From Flavobacterium cheongpyeongense (GTDB lineage: Bacteria > Bacteroidota > Bacteroidia > Flavobacteriales > Flavobacteriaceae): a stretch of DNA of 64,000 nt. The stretch lies in contig NZ_QJHK01000020.1 of assembly GCF_003202435.1 (NCBI RefSeq), positions 23,964-87,963 of the forward strand. Reading direction: 5' to 3'. This document shows positions 19,053 to 28,632 of the stretch, piece after piece; position 1 is the stretch's first letter; the number at the start of each line of letters is the position of its first letter. The notes beneath the pieces are model-generated. The model searched no databases. It was given only the letters and a program-made list of their open reading frames with translations, and was not told where the DNA came from. The translations under genes were made by a program, and so were the position numbers.

Positions 19053-20297
19053 TTATTTTTCAGCATGATCAATTGGGATTTCCTGACCGGACCACACTTT
19101 CTTTTGTGTCCAGGGTTGATAAGCGTCGCTCCAAAATGCATCTGTTTCTGGCAAACCGAGAACTAAGAACGCTTGTGAACACAAATATAAACTTCCTGTG
19201 GAGATATATCCTTCGCCAATATTGTTCTGATGACCATATAATCCTACCTGAAGCCATCCCTGTTTATCAAAAGTACCTTCTGCATTGATCTGATTATGAA
19301 TCATAGCATACAAAGCCGAACGAACCTGAGCAGGAGTTACGCCTTTTGGCAGTTCTTTCCAAAGTGCCATTTGCGACAACAATTGAAATGCACCAAAGCG
19401 ATAAGCCAGAGATCTTCCAATTGGAGGATATGTTCCGTCCGGTGAAATCAGTCTTTCCTGAACTGCAGCATAACGCCTGGCCCTTTTTAGCTCTGTATTA
19501 AAATCGTTTTTGTAATCGTTGTTTTTATCTTTCAGTACATTATAGATATCCAATTGCATCGGATGAATTACAAAACTGTTGTAATAATCCCAGTGAAAAT
19601 CAGGTCCGTCGCCATATGTTCCATCTCCTAAATACCATTTTTTATGCTGTTCTAGAGCATAACCGAGTCGTTTTTGGTCTTCGTCCTGATCAAATTTAAT
19701 AATAGCAGCTTCTACCATTCCGGCAAAAAGCAACCAATTGCTCTGATACGGTTCGATTTTTCTGGAGGATTTTAATGCCTTGACTACATTCTCTTTTGTG
19801 ATTGCATCTAATGGTTCCCAAAGCTGTTTTGGCGCACGAAGCAGTGCCTGTGCAAAAAATGCAGCATCGACCAAAGGCTGCTTGTCATTTACAAAATTCA
19901 TAAAATCAGGACTGCCGGGATCTGTTGCATTGTGAATGGATTTCTGAGCCAGATCAATATATTTGGCTCTTAATTTTCCTTCTGGAGTCTGGTCAGAACC
20001 TAATTCCAGCCAAGGTGCCATTCCGGAAAGCAATCGGCCAAAAGCTTCCAGATACGTCACATGTGTTCTGGCATCCCAGGCTCCCGGAGATCTTTCGACC
20101 GGCATTTTTGCTTTCAATTCATTTTTGCTTAATGCTTCTAAAACCGGATCTCCAATTTTAACCAATGAAGACACAAAAAACTGGCGTACTTTTTTAGGCG
20201 AATCTTTTTCCAGTTTTTTTGATTGTGCTTGTAAGGCACTAATGGTTGCAAAGTATACAAACCCTGACAAAATAGCCTTTTTCAAATAATTATTCAT
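19053..20297 (-). CDS. DUF2264 family protein, putative exo-acting glycoside hydrolase
   Basis: The 414-residue protein has a signal peptide (about 1-25, ending ALQAQ) and is DUF2264 over its whole length. Family-typical segments include SNWLLFAGMVEA, GDGTYGDGPDFHWDYYNSF and RYAAVQERLISPDGTYPPIGRS, rich in the aromatic and acidic residues expected of an (alpha/alpha) barrel active site. From memory, DUF2264 proteins sit in loci for uronic-acid-containing glycans and are linked to beta-glucuronidase activity (GH154); I could not check this. The next gene encodes a GH105-type enzyme, which supports a role in processing acidic side chains. Confidence 0.8.
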   Translation of the reverse strand: MNNYLKKAILSGFVYFATISALQAQSKKLEKDSPKKVRQFFVSSLVKIGDPVLEALSKNELKAKMPVERSPGAWDARTHVTYLEAFGRLLSGMAPWLELGSDQTPEGKLRAKYIDLAQKSIHNATDPGSPDFMNFVNDKQPLVDAAFFAQALLRAPKQLWEPLDAITKENVVKALKSSRKIEPYQSNWLLFAGMVEAAIIKFDQDEDQKRLGYALEQHKKWYLGDGTYGDGPDFHWDYYNSFVIHPMQLDIYNVLKDKNNDYKNDFNTELKRARRYAAVQERLISPDGTYPPIGRSLAYRFGAFQLLSQMALWKELPKGVTPAQVRSALYAMIHNQINAEGTFDKQGWLQVGLYGHQNNIGEGYISTGSLYLCSQAFLVLGLPETDAFWSDAYQPWTQKKVWSGQEIPIDHAEK

Positions 20298-20489
20298 AAC
20301 TCGTTGCGTATAATTAATTCATAACACATAGGAGAAACCTAGCTTTTGCTATCTTAAAAAAGGCATTTCTCTTATTTAAAAAAAAGAGCTGGCTATATGG
20401 AAGAAATATGCTTCTTTTTACCCTCTTTGTTAAATAATATAAAATCTATGTATCTGTTGTGTTAGTTAAATTTTATTTGTGTGCTTTAA

Positions 20490-23400
20490 TCAGCTCGATT
20501 TCCAGAAGCTTTCATTCAAAATGTATTTGTTGTCCTTTACGTTTAGATATTTCTTCCTAAACTCTGAAGGATTTAAATTATAAAATTGCTGAAAGTGCTT
20601 CCTGAAATATTTAATATCACCAAAACCGGCAATGGCAGCTGCCTCGCTTATCTGTAAATCGGTTGTAATTAATAAGGTGGCTACTTTTCGCAGTCGTACG
20701 TTTCGGGTAAACTCTGAAACGGATTTTCCTGTAATTTTTTTGATTTTTTTATAAACCAAAGAATAACTCATTCCTAAATGTTCTGACAAATCATTTACAT
20801 TAAAGTTCTCCACATCCAGATTCGCATCAATGATGTCTACAATTTTATCGATTAGTTTTTTATCTTCGTCAGACAGCTTTAAACTGGCCGTTTTTTTTGT
20901 CACCGAATTCAGCAGGTAATGCTGCTCGCTGTCACGTCTTGCAAATATTCCGCTGATTCGGGCTAATAAATAATCATTATCAAATGGTTTTGTAATGTAA
21001 TCATCTGCGCCAACTTCGGCACCTTTTAGCTTTACATCTTCTGAGGTTCCTGCTGTGAGCAGTATGACCGGAATATGTTTTAACTCATCATCGGTTTTGA
21101 TGTGTCTGCAAAAAGCAACTCCATTCATTTCTCTCATTACGACATCAGAAATAATTAAATCGGGCATTACTTTTTTAATTATGATTAAGGCTGCTTCTGC
21201 ATTTTCGGCCAGCGTAATATGATATTTTGGCGTTAAAATCTTTTTTAAATAATTCCTGATCTGGACGTTATCATCTACGACAAGAATGCTTTTTGCATCC
21301 TTAATTAAATCTTTCACATTTTCAGGTTCTTCAACTGTTTGCAATACATTTTCAGGCATTGCGGTATCTTCTAAAGCTTCTTCTAAAAATAAGGTTCTGT
21401 CACTCAAATCCTCCCGGATTTCAACATCTCCAAAATGCTCTTTTCCGAGTAATAATTTGATTTCAAAAACAGATCCTCCATTTTCATGATCCCGACAGCT
21501 CACTTTTCCGTGATGTTGTGTAATGAACTGTTTTACCAGATAAAGACCAATTCCAAACCCTTTGCGATTATTTCTGACGTTTTTATTGGACTGATAAAAC
21601 AGATTAAAAATTTTCTCCTTATCAGCATCCGAAACTCCTTCACCGTTATCGATAACACTGATGACGACCTCGTTTTCCAGACGTCTCAAATTGACGATAA
21701 CCGCTCCATTTTCTTTTTCGGTAAATTTTAAAGCATTTGAAATCAGATTAAACAATGCCGTTTCTATTTTTTCCCGATCTACGTAGACCAATACTTTTTC
21801 TTCGGATATACTAAAACTGTAATCGATTTTTTTTGTTTTGGCATGGTGTACAAAACAGCTAAAAACCTCTTTGCACAATTCTACAATATCAATTTGACCT
21901 ATTTTGAGTTTTCCGGTTTCGGTTTCGGTTTTTCTAAAAAGAAGCAACTGATCAACCAGACTTAACAGTCTTCTCGAATTACTGTACACCATTTCTATCG
22001 CAGCCGGATCTATCTGCTGGTCTGTACCATAAATTATTTCCTTTAACGGATTAATAATCATGGTTAAAGGCGACCTGAATTCATGTGAAATATTAGTAAA
22101 AAACGTTAATTTCTTCTCATTCAGTTCTTTTTCCTGCTTCGCCAAATCCTGAGAAAGCCTTACTTCGTATTTGAGTTTTTCCTGTTGACGCTGGTACTTA
22201 TCCACTACATAAATAATCAATCCGATAAGAAGAAAATAGGCAAAATAAGCAAAACCACTTCTGTACCACGGCGGTAATATAGTAACCGGTAACGAAATGG
22301 ATTTTGTATTCCAGATTCCTTCAGCATTGGTCGATTTAATTTTCAGTACATAATCACCTTCTGTTATCCTGGAATAATTTGCATTCCGGATATTATCAAC
22401 ATAATGCCACTGTGAGTCCCATCCCTCTAAAAAATAAGCATACGATATTTTTTCCGGCAAACTGTATTCTAATGCGGCAAATTCGATATTGAGCATCGAT
22501 TCATCATACGGTAATTTTAATTTATCAATTCCGAAAGCGGAGAAACCAGACTGCTCATAAACTTTGTTATTTACTTTTATGGAAGTTATAATCAGCTTTG
22601 GAAAGTCATGCTTCTGGTTTGTTATTTTGGTATTGATAATATTAAAGCCTTTTATGCCACCAAATACAATTTCGCCTGAAGAAAGTTTCAGGGCAGCATT
22701 GTAATTGAACTGATTGCTCTGAAGCCCATCAGTATCATAATAACTTATTATTTTTCCGTTAGTTGCATTGTACACAAAGATTCCGTTATAAGTACTGCAC
22801 CAATACGTTTCCTGATTATCCTTAACAATATTTAAAACAGAATTATTTGGAAGCTTATTTCTCTGAGTCAAAAAACTGCTTTTAAAAGTCTGTGGATTAA
22901 AAAGCATCAGGCCTCCCCCTTCTGTACCCACAAGCATTTTTGTGTCAGAATGCAAAACTATGGAGCGTACCGGATATTTTACATCAAGCTCTTTTCGTTT
23001 CATTGTTTTCAGATTGAGCTGATACATTTTTGAAAAATTTCCTATCCAGAGATTACCATTTTTATCTTCTGCCATCGAAATTATTCCTCTAATTCCGGCA
23101 TCCACAAAATCAAAATGATCCGTTGCTTCATTATAACGGTACAATCCTTCATCGTCCGGAGAACCTGCCCATAAAACGTTATTTTTACTTCGAAAGAGTA
23201 CCCAGATATTCTTTTGGATGCCATTCAGTTTAGGATTAAAAAGTTGGTATTTTTTAAAGCTTCGGGTTTGGGAATTCAACAGACAGATTCCTCCTCCGTA
23301 AGTTCCAAACCAGGTTCCTTTAGAGTCTTTTACAATTGCTGAAACAAAATTGTTCGACAACGAATTGGGGTTGTTTGCGTCATAGGAATAATTGGTAAAT

Positions 23401-24584
23401 GTATTATTGTTTCTGTTCCATAAGCTTACACCGCCACCATCTGTCCCTATCCAGAGATTTTCATTATCCTTCTCTGATAATGAAAGTATAAAATCACTTG
23501 GGAGTGTATTTTTTAATTTTTCATTTTTTGAAATTGTCGTAAAAGGACTTTTTCTTTCTTCGATTGTATTTACCCCCCCCCTTAGAGTACCAATCCAAAC
23601 CCGGTTTTTATCATCATTGTATAAAGATGAAATCGCATTACTATTGAGTTTTTCTTCATTCAGGTCTGTATTTAATAAAGAAAAATTACCGGTCGCATAA
23701 TTGTATTTTATGATACCGTTACCATTTGTAGCGATCCACAATTCTTTTGATTCCGGCTTGCACATTAAATCTGAAACAGGATACTGAATTTCCTGATTTT
23801 TGTAGAGATGCTGTGTCTGATTTATAACGTCGTATTTTAGTAATCCGTCTTCAGCCCCTATCCAAATATTTGAAAATTTATCATATAAAATACAGCCGCT
23901 GCCTAAAACAGCCGGCAGCACTACTGAAAGTTTCCCCGCTGGAGCATCCATGGTTACGAGCCCAACGCCGGCAACAGTACACCACAATTTACCGGATGGG
24001 TCAAAATCAATTTCCTGAACGTGATAATCCCATAGCAATTTTCCTTTTGCATAAAGCGGAACCTGAGTAATTTCTTCTTTATTTCCACCATAATAAAGTA
24101 AACCTTTACCTGCGGTCGCAAGATAGATTTTAGATTTGTAATCCCGAATCTGATTGACAACAAAATCTATTTGTTCACTTTTAGAAGTTTTTGCATTGAT
24201 GTATTTCCTTGTGCTGAACTGATTCGTCAAATAATCATAAATACTTATACCGCCTTTAGTTCCAATCCAGATTTCATTTTTAGTCCCGCAAATCGAATTA
24301 ATCCTGTTATTAACCAACGACTTAAAATCAAAAGGTTCGTTTCTGAAGTTTAAGAAATTATAGCCATCATACCGGCTGATCCCATCATAAGTCCCAAACC
24401 ACATTAGACCCCGTTTGTCTTTATAAACAGAGGTTACAGCATTATTGGCAAGTCCGTTTTTGATTCCGATGTAACCAATGTTATATTTTTCCTGTCCGTG
24501 TTTTGAAATAGCCGTTTTTACAGCCTGTGGTTTCGCTGTAAAGCAAACTAAAAAAATTAAAAACAAAAGAGCTTTATTTCTCAA
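20490..24584 (-). CDS. Hybrid two-component system regulator (HTCS) of the glycan locus
   Basis: The 1364-residue protein joins a full signalling pathway. It has a signal peptide and two seven-bladed propellers of Reg_prop repeats (about 35-700, many WIGT..GG and L..Y repeats). A Y_Y_Y domain (about 710-770), one membrane helix (about 775-795) and HisKA with phospho-acceptor H834 in NISHEFRSPL follow. Then come an HATPase domain (N box near 946, GFGIGL box), a receiver with D1147 in LIISDVVM, and an AraC-type helix-turn-helix (about 1250-1350). HTCS proteins bind an oligosaccharide in the periplasm and directly activate their susCD operon. The coding strand has an unusual run of nine G near residue 335. 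It lies between the LacZ-type GH2 and DUF2264 genes, all in the same orientation. Confidence 0.95.
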   Translation of the reverse strand: MRNKALLFLIFLVCFTAKPQAVKTAISKHGQEKYNIGYIGIKNGLANNAVTSVYKDKRGLMWFGTYDGISRYDGYNFLNFRNEPFDFKSLVNNRINSICGTKNEIWIGTKGGISIYDYLTNQFSTRKYINAKTSKSEQIDFVVNQIRDYKSKIYLATAGKGLLYYGGNKEEITQVPLYAKGKLLWDYHVQEIDFDPSGKLWCTVAGVGLVTMDAPAGKLSVVLPAVLGSGCILYDKFSNIWIGAEDGLLKYDVINQTQHLYKNQEIQYPVSDLMCKPESKELWIATNGNGIIKYNYATGNFSLLNTDLNEEKLNSNAISSLYNDDKNRVWIGTLRGGVNTIEERKSPFTTISKNEKLKNTLPSDFILSLSEKDNENLWIGTDGGGVSLWNRNNNTFTNYSYDANNPNSLSNNFVSAIVKDSKGTWFGTYGGGICLLNSQTRSFKKYQLFNPKLNGIQKNIWVLFRSKNNVLWAGSPDDEGLYRYNEATDHFDFVDAGIRGIISMAEDKNGNLWIGNFSKMYQLNLKTMKRKELDVKYPVRSIVLHSDTKMLVGTEGGGLMLFNPQTFKSSFLTQRNKLPNNSVLNIVKDNQETYWCSTYNGIFVYNATNGKIISYYDTDGLQSNQFNYNAALKLSSGEIVFGGIKGFNIINTKITNQKHDFPKLIITSIKVNNKVYEQSGFSAFGIDKLKLPYDESMLNIEFAALEYSLPEKISYAYFLEGWDSQWHYVDNIRNANYSRITEGDYVLKIKSTNAEGIWNTKSISLPVTILPPWYRSGFAYFAYFLLIGLIIYVVDKYQRQQEKLKYEVRLSQDLAKQEKELNEKKLTFFTNISHEFRSPLTMIINPLKEIIYGTDQQIDPAAIEMVYSNSRRLLSLVDQLLLFRKTETETGKLKIGQIDIVELCKEVFSCFVHHAKTKKIDYSFSISEEKVLVYVDREKIETALFNLISNALKFTEKENGAVIVNLRRLENEVVISVIDNGEGVSDADKEKIFNLFYQSNKNVRNNRKGFGIGLYLVKQFITQHHGKVSCRDHENGGSVFEIKLLLGKEHFGDVEIREDLSDRTLFLEEALEDTAMPENVLQTVEEPENVKDLIKDAKSILVVDDNVQIRNYLKKILTPKYHITLAENAEAALIIIKKVMPDLIISDVVMREMNGVAFCRHIKTDDELKHIPVILLTAGTSEDVKLKGAEVGADDYITKPFDNDYLLARISGIFARRDSEQHYLLNSVTKKTASLKLSDEDKKLIDKIVDIIDANLDVENFNVNDLSEHLGMSYSLVYKKIKKITGKSVSEFTRNVRLRKVATLLITTDLQISEAAAIAGFGDIKYFRKHFQQFYNLNPSEFRKKYLNVKDNKYILNESFWKSS
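23573..23581 (-). repeat. Nine-G homopolymer inside the HTCS gene
   Basis: Nine C on the plus strand, read as AGG GGG GGG GTA, encode the Arg-Gly-Gly-Val of a propeller repeat (WIGTLRGGV). GGG codons are uncommon in such an AT-rich genome. Slippage by one base would break the regulator after about 335 residues. Confidence 0.8.
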
Positions 24585-24638
24585 AATATTAGGGTATTTA
24601 AAGCTAAATATAGCATGTTTTATAATAACGAATGCATC

Positions 24639-24689
24639 CTGAACGGAGTCGAAGGCTATTTATCTTTAAAGAGCTTCGGCTCTGTTCAG
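24639..24689. repeat. Imperfect inverted repeat of REP-like type
   Basis: CTGAACGGAGTCGAAG (24639-24654) faces GCTTCGGCTCTGTTCAG (24673-24689) and can form a long hairpin. The word CGGAGTCGAAGG is, from memory, a frequent intergenic repeat in flavobacterial genomes. It lies in the 231-base gap upstream of the HTCS start. Confidence 0.55.
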
Positions 24690-24754
24690 CCGGACACTTT
24701 TTTTTTAAAATTACACCCACCAAATTAAATATATTTTTAAAAACTAAAAAAATC

Positions 24755-24785
24755 AGAAAACCTATGAACAACTCATAGGTTTTCT
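24755..24785 (-). terminator. Rho-independent terminator after the LacZ-type GH2 gene
   Basis: AGAAAACCTATGA (24755-24767) pairs perfectly with TCATAGGTTTTCT (24773-24785). On the minus strand a T-rich tail follows. It is 31 bases past the GH2 stop, so the HTCS gene should have its own promoter. Confidence 0.8.
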
Positions 24786-24815
24786 TTATACACAAACATA
24801 AACAAAAACGTCAAA

Positions 24816-27800
24816 TTAATTGATTAATGAAATGATATAAGAATAACTGTATTGCTTATCCAGTAATCGGTATGGATCGTGTGGCAGTCGTCCCCAGCTA
24901 TCATCGCCCCCCAAACCTCTTTGCTTGTAATCTAAATGCAGGTAAACTGCTTCTTTTGAGTCCAGATCCAAATCTGAAGGATGGCGCTGAGCTTTTGTTT
25001 TTCCGGGATCCAAATCTTCTGTTGGAATATTCAGTGCACTAAAACCAAGTGTCTGCAATCCTTCAATTTTTATTCCCTGTCCCTTATTATTTTTTAAAGT
25101 CAGCCAGCGAACATCTGTTTTATATCCAGCTTCCTGAGGACGAATATAATTTCTTGTATACTGATTGACTACTTTATCTGCATATTCTCCAAGAAACGAA
25201 GCTGAATTTCTGTCCGAATAATTTTCCCATGGTCCTCTTCCATAATAATCCAGATGATCAAAGGCTCCATTTAGTTTTAGACGCATTCCAAAACGCGGCA
25301 ATTCAGGCAAATCTTTTCCAGCCATATCAATAGCAGCAGTTACTTTTATTGAACCATTATTCTGAATCAGATAATTTACGGTGTAAGGGGCATCTGCCTG
25401 TGCTAATTTATAAGTCACTTTTACAGACAAACCTTCTGCCGTATTTTTATCCAGATTGACACTCACAACTGTCGGATTTTTAGATGCTTCTTTCCAAATC
25501 TCTAATTTATGCTGCATACCGCTTCCAAAATCATTATCTGTTGGCGCGCGCCAGAAATAAGGTTTCGGGAAATTAGTAATAATAACGTTTTCAACTTCTT
25601 TGAGATTGTATTTCAGAATTTCACCTTTTTGCAAATCAAATTCTCCCGTACTACTTTCTGATTCAAAAAAAAGCACATTGTTTTTAACGGAATGTTTTAG
25701 TATTGCTTTATTTTGTGCAATAGCCTTATTTGCAAAATAATCCCCTTTTCCCACTTTAAATTGCTCTCTGGCAAATTCATGGCCTTTGGCAACCAAAGGT
25801 TCATCTTCTTTTGAAACCGCAAAAACATTTAAGAAATATTCAGCATTGTTGTCTGTAATACCAAAATCTAAAACTGTTTTTTTAGTTTCGCCCGGATTAG
25901 CACTTAAATTAAATGCTCCGGTTTTTGTTATGGCTCCGTCTTTAACCAGCTGCCATTTAAAAGTATAATTTGACAGGTTTATAAAATTAAAAAGATTGGT
26001 AACCGCTAGTTCATTTTCATTATTAAATTGAAAATGAATATTTTGGTACACTTTTTTGACCTCTAAAAAGCCCGGGTGAGGGATTCGATCTGCACTGACC
26101 AAACCATTGGCGCAAAAATTTTCATCGTTATGCAAATTGGCACCGCCCAGATCGCCTCCGTACGCCCAAAAAACCTTTCCTTTTTCTGTTTTTGATTTTA
26201 TTCCCTGATCTACCCAATCCCAGATAAAACCTCCCTGCATGCGTTTACTGCTATTGATAATGTCCCAGTATTCCTGAAAATTACCACTGCTGTTTCCCAT
26301 TGCATGTGAATATTCACACATAATATAAGGACGGGTTTTATCTGATTCTGCATAATTTTTCATGCTTTTGATTCCAGGATACATGGGTGCCACAATATCT
26401 GTATTTCTGTTTTCCCCTGCCTGTTCAAACTGCACCGGACGAGTGGAGTCTGTTTGTTTTAACCAATCGTAAGCATCATAAAAAACAGGTCCGTTTCCGC
26501 ACTCATTCCCTAAAGACCATACAATGATTGATGGATGATTTTTGTCTGTTTCAAACATTCTTTTTATTCGGTCCAGATGCGCCGGCACCCATTCCGGCAA
26601 ATAAGCAGGATGTTTTGTTTTATCAAAGTTGCTTTGCCACTCTGCTCCCATTCCGTGTGTTTCAATATTCGCTTCATCGACTACATAAAAACCGTATTCA
26701 TCACATAAATCATAAATATGGGGATCATGTGGGTAATGGCTCATCCTGATCGCATTGATATTGTGTTCTTTCATTAGCTGAAGGTCTTTCAGCGTAGTTT
26801 TTTCATTCGGAACATGCCCTGACACCTCATCATGTTCGTGAATATTGACTCCTTTTACCATCACCACTTTGCCGTTTACCAATAGTCGTGCATCTTTGAT
26901 CTCTACTTTTCTGAAGCCTGTTTTTTTAGAAATAATTTCAAGGATTTTTCCTTTATCATCCAATAATGTAATGGTGTACCTGTACAGATTTGGCGTTTCG
27001 GCATTCCATTGTTTTACATTTTGAATTGTTGTTGCAAAACTGATTTTTTGCTCTTTTGGGTTTAACTTTTTACTTTCAGCATAAACTGTATTTCCTTCTT
27101 TGTCAAATAATTCTGCTTTTACAGACGGGTTTTTGATTTTATTCTTTTCGAAATATTTTAAAGTCACATCCAGATTGAAAACGCCGTTTTTATATTGATC
27201 GTCTAATTCGCTTTTTACAAAATAATCCCAAACAGTCGTTTTTGGCATTGCCTGGAGGTAAACATCACGCTCAATACCAGTCAGCCTCCAGAAATCCTGA
27301 TCTTCTAAATAACTACCGTCGTGCCAGCGAAAAACCTGAACGGCAATTAAGTTCTCTCCTTTCTTTAAAAAAGGAGTAATATTAAACTCGGCCGGAGTTT
27401 TGGATGCTTTGGTCATACCGACTTCTTTTCCGTTCAGAAATACTCTTGCATAACCTGAAATAGAACCAAAATGAAGGATTATTTCTTTATCATTCCACGA
27501 ATCGGCTACCGTAAAAGTGCGTCTGTAACTCCCTACCGGATTATAATCTCCACCGATAAAAGGTGGGTTTTTAGGAAAAGGATACACAATATTGGTATAA
27601 ATAGGAATGTCGTAGCCCTGCAATTCCCAATTCGAAGGAACCTGAATGTTTTTCCAGTCTGCATCATTAAAGTTTGTTGTATAAAAATCGGCTGGTCTTT
27701 GAGACGGATTTTGAACAATATTGAATTTCCAGCTTCCGTTCAGACTCTGATATAATGCTGATTTTAGAGGATTGTTCGCTTTTAGCTCAGCTTCATTACT

Positions 27801-27932
27801 GAATAAAAGAAAAGAAGTTCTTCCCGCTTCTTTTCCCCGATCAACTATTTGTGGGTTTTCCCATTCATTATGCTGCGCGTGATTATTTTGCAGACTCAGA
27901 AATAAAGCAAGTGCTAATACAATTTTTTTCAT
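24816..27932 (-). CDS. GH2 beta-galactosidase, LacZ type
   Basis: The 1038-residue protein has a signal peptide (about 1-19, ending NNHAQ) and the full five-domain LacZ layout. A sugar-binding domain (about 45-220) and Ig-like domain precede the TIM barrel with acid/base E477 (SLGNECGNG) and nucleophile E540 (IMCEYSHAMGNSSG). A further Ig-like domain and the Bgal_small_N domain (from about 770; FWRAPTDNDFGSG) complete it. The presence of the small-chain domain supports beta-galactosidase over other GH2 activities. It is probably periplasmic and trims galactose from imported oligosaccharides. A strong terminator follows it, and a TAnnTTTG box lies about 80 bases upstream. Confidence 0.93.
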   Translation of the reverse strand: MKKIVLALALFLSLQNNHAQHNEWENPQIVDRGKEAGRTSFLLFSNEAELKANNPLKSALYQSLNGSWKFNIVQNPSQRPADFYTTNFNDADWKNIQVPSNWELQGYDIPIYTNIVYPFPKNPPFIGGDYNPVGSYRRTFTVADSWNDKEIILHFGSISGYARVFLNGKEVGMTKASKTPAEFNITPFLKKGENLIAVQVFRWHDGSYLEDQDFWRLTGIERDVYLQAMPKTTVWDYFVKSELDDQYKNGVFNLDVTLKYFEKNKIKNPSVKAELFDKEGNTVYAESKKLNPKEQKISFATTIQNVKQWNAETPNLYRYTITLLDDKGKILEIISKKTGFRKVEIKDARLLVNGKVVMVKGVNIHEHDEVSGHVPNEKTTLKDLQLMKEHNINAIRMSHYPHDPHIYDLCDEYGFYVVDEANIETHGMGAEWQSNFDKTKHPAYLPEWVPAHLDRIKRMFETDKNHPSIIVWSLGNECGNGPVFYDAYDWLKQTDSTRPVQFEQAGENRNTDIVAPMYPGIKSMKNYAESDKTRPYIMCEYSHAMGNSSGNFQEYWDIINSSKRMQGGFIWDWVDQGIKSKTEKGKVFWAYGGDLGGANLHNDENFCANGLVSADRIPHPGFLEVKKVYQNIHFQFNNENELAVTNLFNFINLSNYTFKWQLVKDGAITKTGAFNLSANPGETKKTVLDFGITDNNAEYFLNVFAVSKEDEPLVAKGHEFAREQFKVGKGDYFANKAIAQNKAILKHSVKNNVLFFESESSTGEFDLQKGEILKYNLKEVENVIITNFPKPYFWRAPTDNDFGSGMQHKLEIWKEASKNPTVVSVNLDKNTAEGLSVKVTYKLAQADAPYTVNYLIQNNGSIKVTAAIDMAGKDLPELPRFGMRLKLNGAFDHLDYYGRGPWENYSDRNSASFLGEYADKVVNQYTRNYIRPQEAGYKTDVRWLTLKNNKGQGIKIEGLQTLGFSALNIPTEDLDPGKTKAQRHPSDLDLDSKEAVYLHLDYKQRGLGGDDSWGRLPHDPYRLLDKQYSYSYIISLIN

Positions 27933-28012
27933 TTATAAAATCAGTTTTTTTAAGTTTATCGCTTCAGATTCTGTTTTAAATTAGTTCACTCCAGAAACAA
28001 AAAGCAGGTTCA

Positions 28013-28020
28013 CAAATTTA
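28013..28020 (-). promoter_or_regulatory. Candidate -7 promoter box for the LacZ-type GH2 gene
   Basis: The minus strand reads TAAATTTG, an exact TAnnTTTG match, 81 bases before the start codon. The -33 element is weak. Otherwise the 488 bases between the GH2 start and the tRNA are AT-rich, with no gene or other structure I can support. Confidence 0.4.
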
Positions 28021-28370
28021 AATATCACCACATATTGCAGGAGGGACAATACAATAAAATGAAAGGGGTATATCAATATAATGATGTGTCTACAGCTGTA
28101 ATATATGACATTTCCTTTAATTTGATAGTTGGCATTAAAAAAACAATTGAAAACAAAAAAAGAAAATTCTTTCAAAATAAGAATTTCTAAAATAATTTTA
28201 AAATTGATCAAAAATTATCATTTAATTAAAAACTTCATTAATTTTTGTTATCCAAAAAACAACCTATTATTAATCAAACAAATACATTTTAAAAATCTAA
28301 TCCATTTTAGATTGATTATTTCTAAACCTGACATCCCTAAAATAATTAAACCGTTTTTTTGAAAAAAATA

Positions 28371-28402
28371 TTTGATCTATTTTAAAATTAATTGCATTTT
28401 TG
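28371..28402 (+). promoter_or_regulatory. Promoter of tRNA-Glu
   Basis: A TTTG (28371-28374) is followed after 20 bases by CATTTTTG (28395-28402), one mismatch from TAnnTTTG, and then GCACC. This arrangement is typical of Bacteroidetes stable-RNA promoters and places the transcription start about ten bases before the tRNA. Confidence 0.6.
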
Positions 28403-28420
28403 CACCCGAATTATATAGCA

Positions 28421-28492
28421 GGCCCGTTCGTCTATCGGTTAGGACGCATGGTTTTCATCCATGTAAGAGCGGTTCGATTCCGCTACGGGCTA
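28421..28492 (+). tRNA. tRNA-Glu (anticodon UUC)
   Basis: A full cloverleaf can be drawn. Acceptor arms GGCCCGT and ACGGGCT pair with one G-U at the end. The anticodon stem CATGG/CCATG encloses loop TTTTCAT, giving anticodon TTC. The T arm is GCGGTTCGATTCCGC. The 3' CCA is not encoded, and A at 28492 is the discriminator base. It is the only tRNA found in the window. Confidence 0.97.
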
Positions 28493-28500
28493 CTTACTAC

Positions 28501-28534
28501 AGGAAACACAATATCTAGTGTTTCCTTTTTTTTT
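28501..28534 (+). terminator. Terminator after tRNA-Glu
   Basis: AGGAAACAC (28501-28509) pairs with GTGTTTCCT (28518-28526), followed by a run of T. It begins nine bases after the tRNA. Confidence 0.85.
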
Positions 28535-28572
28535 TAAAATTTCTGTAACATAAGTCTTCGCCATTATTAGAA

Positions 28573-28614
28573 ATTAGAAAAGCATATTTATGCATTTTAT
28601 AGCTCTTTTCTAAT
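28573..28614. repeat. 10-bp inverted repeat downstream of tRNA-Glu
   Basis: ATTAGAAAAG (28573-28582) faces CTTTTCTAAT (28605-28614), a perfect 10-bp stem with a 22-base loop. It has no assigned role and could be a second terminator or part of the dispersed element that follows. Confidence 0.4.
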
Positions 28615-28632
28615 AGCCGAAATTGATTTAAA

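Noticed and set aside
18998..19141. N-terminal extension of the GH105-type protein
   Set aside because: It overlaps the DUF2264 gene, and a lipoprotein signal begins at 18997, so the shorter start is preferred.
24604..24795. 63-aa frame between HTCS and LacZ-type genes
   Set aside because: It runs across a terminator and an inverted repeat and has biased, non-protein-like composition.
28465..28492. tRNA-Glu 3' end as an integration attachment site
   Set aside because: No second copy of the tRNA 3' end was seen at the far end of the eCIS block and no integrase gene is in the window.
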